DNA of 64,000 bases from Roseiarcus sp963772555. GTDB lineage: Bacteria; Pseudomonadota; Alphaproteobacteria; Rhizobiales; Beijerinckiaceae. The position numbers and the translations under genes were made by a program. How positions within the stretch are numbered: position 1 is the stretch's first letter; every line of letters begins with the position of its first letter. This document shows positions 62,858 through 64,000 of this stretch, one piece after another. The DNA is taken from contig CAVYXQ010000006.1 of assembly GCA_963772555.1 (NCBI GenBank), positions 310,001-374,000 of the forward strand. The letters are read 5' to 3'. Under the pieces are notes generated by a model. The model was given only the letters and a program-made list of their open reading frames with translations, had not been told where the DNA came from and did no database searches.

Positions 62858-64000
62858 ATGACCGTTTCCCCACGCCTCGACAACATGCGCGTCATCCGCG
62901 CGCCGCGCGGCCCGGAGATCAGCGCCAAGAGCTGGCTGACCGAAGCGCCGATGCGCATGCTGATGAACAACCTCGACCCCGACGTCGCCGAGCGGCCAGG
63001 CGAGCTCGTCGTCTATGGCGGCATCGGCCGCGCCGCGCGTGACTGGCAAGCGTTCGACCGCATCGTCGCGACTTTGCGCCGGCTCGAAAAGGACGAGACG
63101 CTGCTCGTCCAGTCGGGCAAGCCCGTCGGCGTGTTCCGCACCCATGCCGATGCGCCTCGCGTCCTCATCGCGAACTCGAATCTCGTGCCGCACTGGGCGA
63201 CCTGGGACCATTTCCACGAGCTCGATCGCAAGGGCCTGATGATGTACGGCCAGATGACGGCGGGGTCGTGGATCTATATCGGCTCGCAGGGCATCGTGCA
63301 GGGCACCTACGAGACCTTCGTCGAGATGGGCCGCCAGCACTTCGGCGGCGATCTTGCCGGACGATGGATCCTGACGGCGGGCCTCGGCGGCATGGGCGGC
63401 GCGCAGCCGCTCTCGGCGACGTTCGCCGGCGCCTCGCTCATCGCCGTCGAATGCCGGCCCTCGAGCATCGAGTTTCGCCTGCGCACCGGGTATGTCGACG
63501 TGGCGGCGAAAGATCTCGACGATGCGCTCGCGATCATCGAAAAGGCGACGCGCGAGCGCAAGGCCGCCTCGGTGGCGCTCCTCGGCAACGCCGCCGAAGT
63601 CATGCCCGAGCTCGTGCGCCGCGGCGTCAAACCAGACATCGTCACCGACCAGACCTCGGCGCACGATCCGGTCAACGGCTATCTGCCGAAGGGCTGGACG
63701 CTCGCCGAATGGGACGAGCGGCGCGCCACCGACCCGAAGGCCGTCGAGCGCGCCGCCAAGGCCTCGATGGCCGAGCACGTCAGGGCGATGCTGTCTTATG
63801 CCCATGCCGGCATCCCGACCGTCGACTACGGCAACAACATTCGCCAGATGGCGTTCGACGAGGGCGTCGCCGACGCCTTCGATTTTCCGGGCTTCGTGCC
63901 GGCCTATATCCGCCCGCTCTTCTGCCGCGGCGTGGGGCCGTTCCGCTGGGTCGCGCTCTCGGGCGACCCGGAGGACATTTTCAGGACCGACGCCAAGGTG
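62858..64000 (+). CDS. hutU: Urocanate hydratase (3' end outside window)
   Basis: ATG 62858 after GAGAAAGGC; 381 codons are visible and the frame is still open at the window end. HutU converts urocanate to imidazolonepropionate with NAD as electrophile, step two of the pathway. Visible features: LVVYGGIGRAARDW, VQSGKPVGVFRTH, YIGSQGIVQGTYET, the NAD-binding GLGGMGGAQ (175-183), TDQTSAHDPVNGYLP and AGIPTVDYGNNIRQM. The usual length is about 555 residues, so roughly the last third, including the active-site Cys region, is missing. It is the fourth gene of the hutIHGU run. Confidence 0.95.
   Translation, partial: MTVSPRLDNMRVIRAPRGPEISAKSWLTEAPMRMLMNNLDPDVAERPGELVVYGGIGRAARDWQAFDRIVATLRRLEKDETLLVQSGKPVGVFRTHADAPRVLIANSNLVPHWATWDHFHELDRKGLMMYGQMTAGSWIYIGSQGIVQGTYETFVEMGRQHFGGDLAGRWILTAGLGGMGGAQPLSATFAGASLIAVECRPSSIEFRLRTGYVDVAAKDLDDALAIIEKATRERKAASVALLGNAAEVMPELVRRGVKPDIVTDQTSAHDPVNGYLPKGWTLAEWDERRATDPKAVERAAKASMAEHVRAMLSYAHAGIPTVDYGNNIRQMAFDEGVADAFDFPGFVPAYIRPLFCRGVGPFRWVALSGDPEDIFRTDAKV

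Overview
The window looks like chromosomal DNA of a high-GC alphaproteobacterium, most likely a soil or plant-associated member of the Hyphomicrobiales. The evidence is a Usg-family gene, a CIRCE-type element before groESL, a GTTC-N7-GTTC LexA-type box, a PHA synthase, an alphaproteobacterial PEP-CTERM protein, a complete box-type BoxR regulator, and intergenic palindromes of the kind scattered through such genomes. No rRNA, tRNA or CRISPR array was recognised.

Layout. 0-3.3 kb: end of an SMP-30/gluconolactonase gene, a PHA synthase gene with a frameshift, and an isocitrate-lyase/PEP-mutase family enzyme. 3.3-7.3 kb: an accessory stretch with an unknown protein, a ParB-domain remnant, a compact trio of membrane proteins resembling an ExbB/ExbD (TolQ/TolR) proton-channel pair plus a third partner, a small exported protein and a ctaB fragment. 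7.5-8.8 kb: an orphan ureG and a YCII-like gene. 9.2-15.7 kb: aerobic benzoyl-CoA (box) genes: a NUDIX hydrolase and benzoate-CoA ligase on the minus strand, divergent from boxR-boxC-boxA; boxB is absent here. 15.8-17.6 kb: decayed remnants and a lower-GC orphan membrane protein. 18-20 kb: ligA (frameshift). 20.2-26.1 kb: a LacI regulator facing a four-gene YtfQRT-YjfF-like sugar ABC importer. 26.4-29.4 kb: a PEP-CTERM protein, a BON-domain gene and a complete IS1634-family element. 29.5-32.6 kb: a ribitol-dehydrogenase-like SDR and glgX. 33-37.8 kb: a paoABC-like molybdenum aldehyde oxidoreductase divergent from its probable TetR regulator. 37.9-39.6 kb: a methyltransferase, an IS630 remnant and usg. 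39.7-41.9 kb: groESL. 42.2-46.9 kb: a PAP2 phosphatase, an SDR, an aldolase-like gene with a PfkB sugar kinase, and carboxymuconolactone-decarboxylase family genes. 47-49 kb: a type I restriction (HsdR) remnant, a gene with an in-frame stop and an AraC regulator. 49.7-54.2 kb: a giant Lhr helicase. 54.2-64 kb: a histidine utilisation cluster (hutF / hutI-H-G-U) of the formimidoylglutamate deiminase type, split by a group II intron and an IS1111-type element that sit in the same intergenic palindromic repeat.

Functional themes are catabolism of aromatics, histidine, aldehydes and sugars, with carbon storage through PHA and glycogen. Five conserved genes (phaC, a BON gene, ligA, groEL, hutH) each carry one apparent single-base indel. 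ligA and groEL are normally essential, so these are best read as sequence errors, and the genes are annotated here over their full intended spans.
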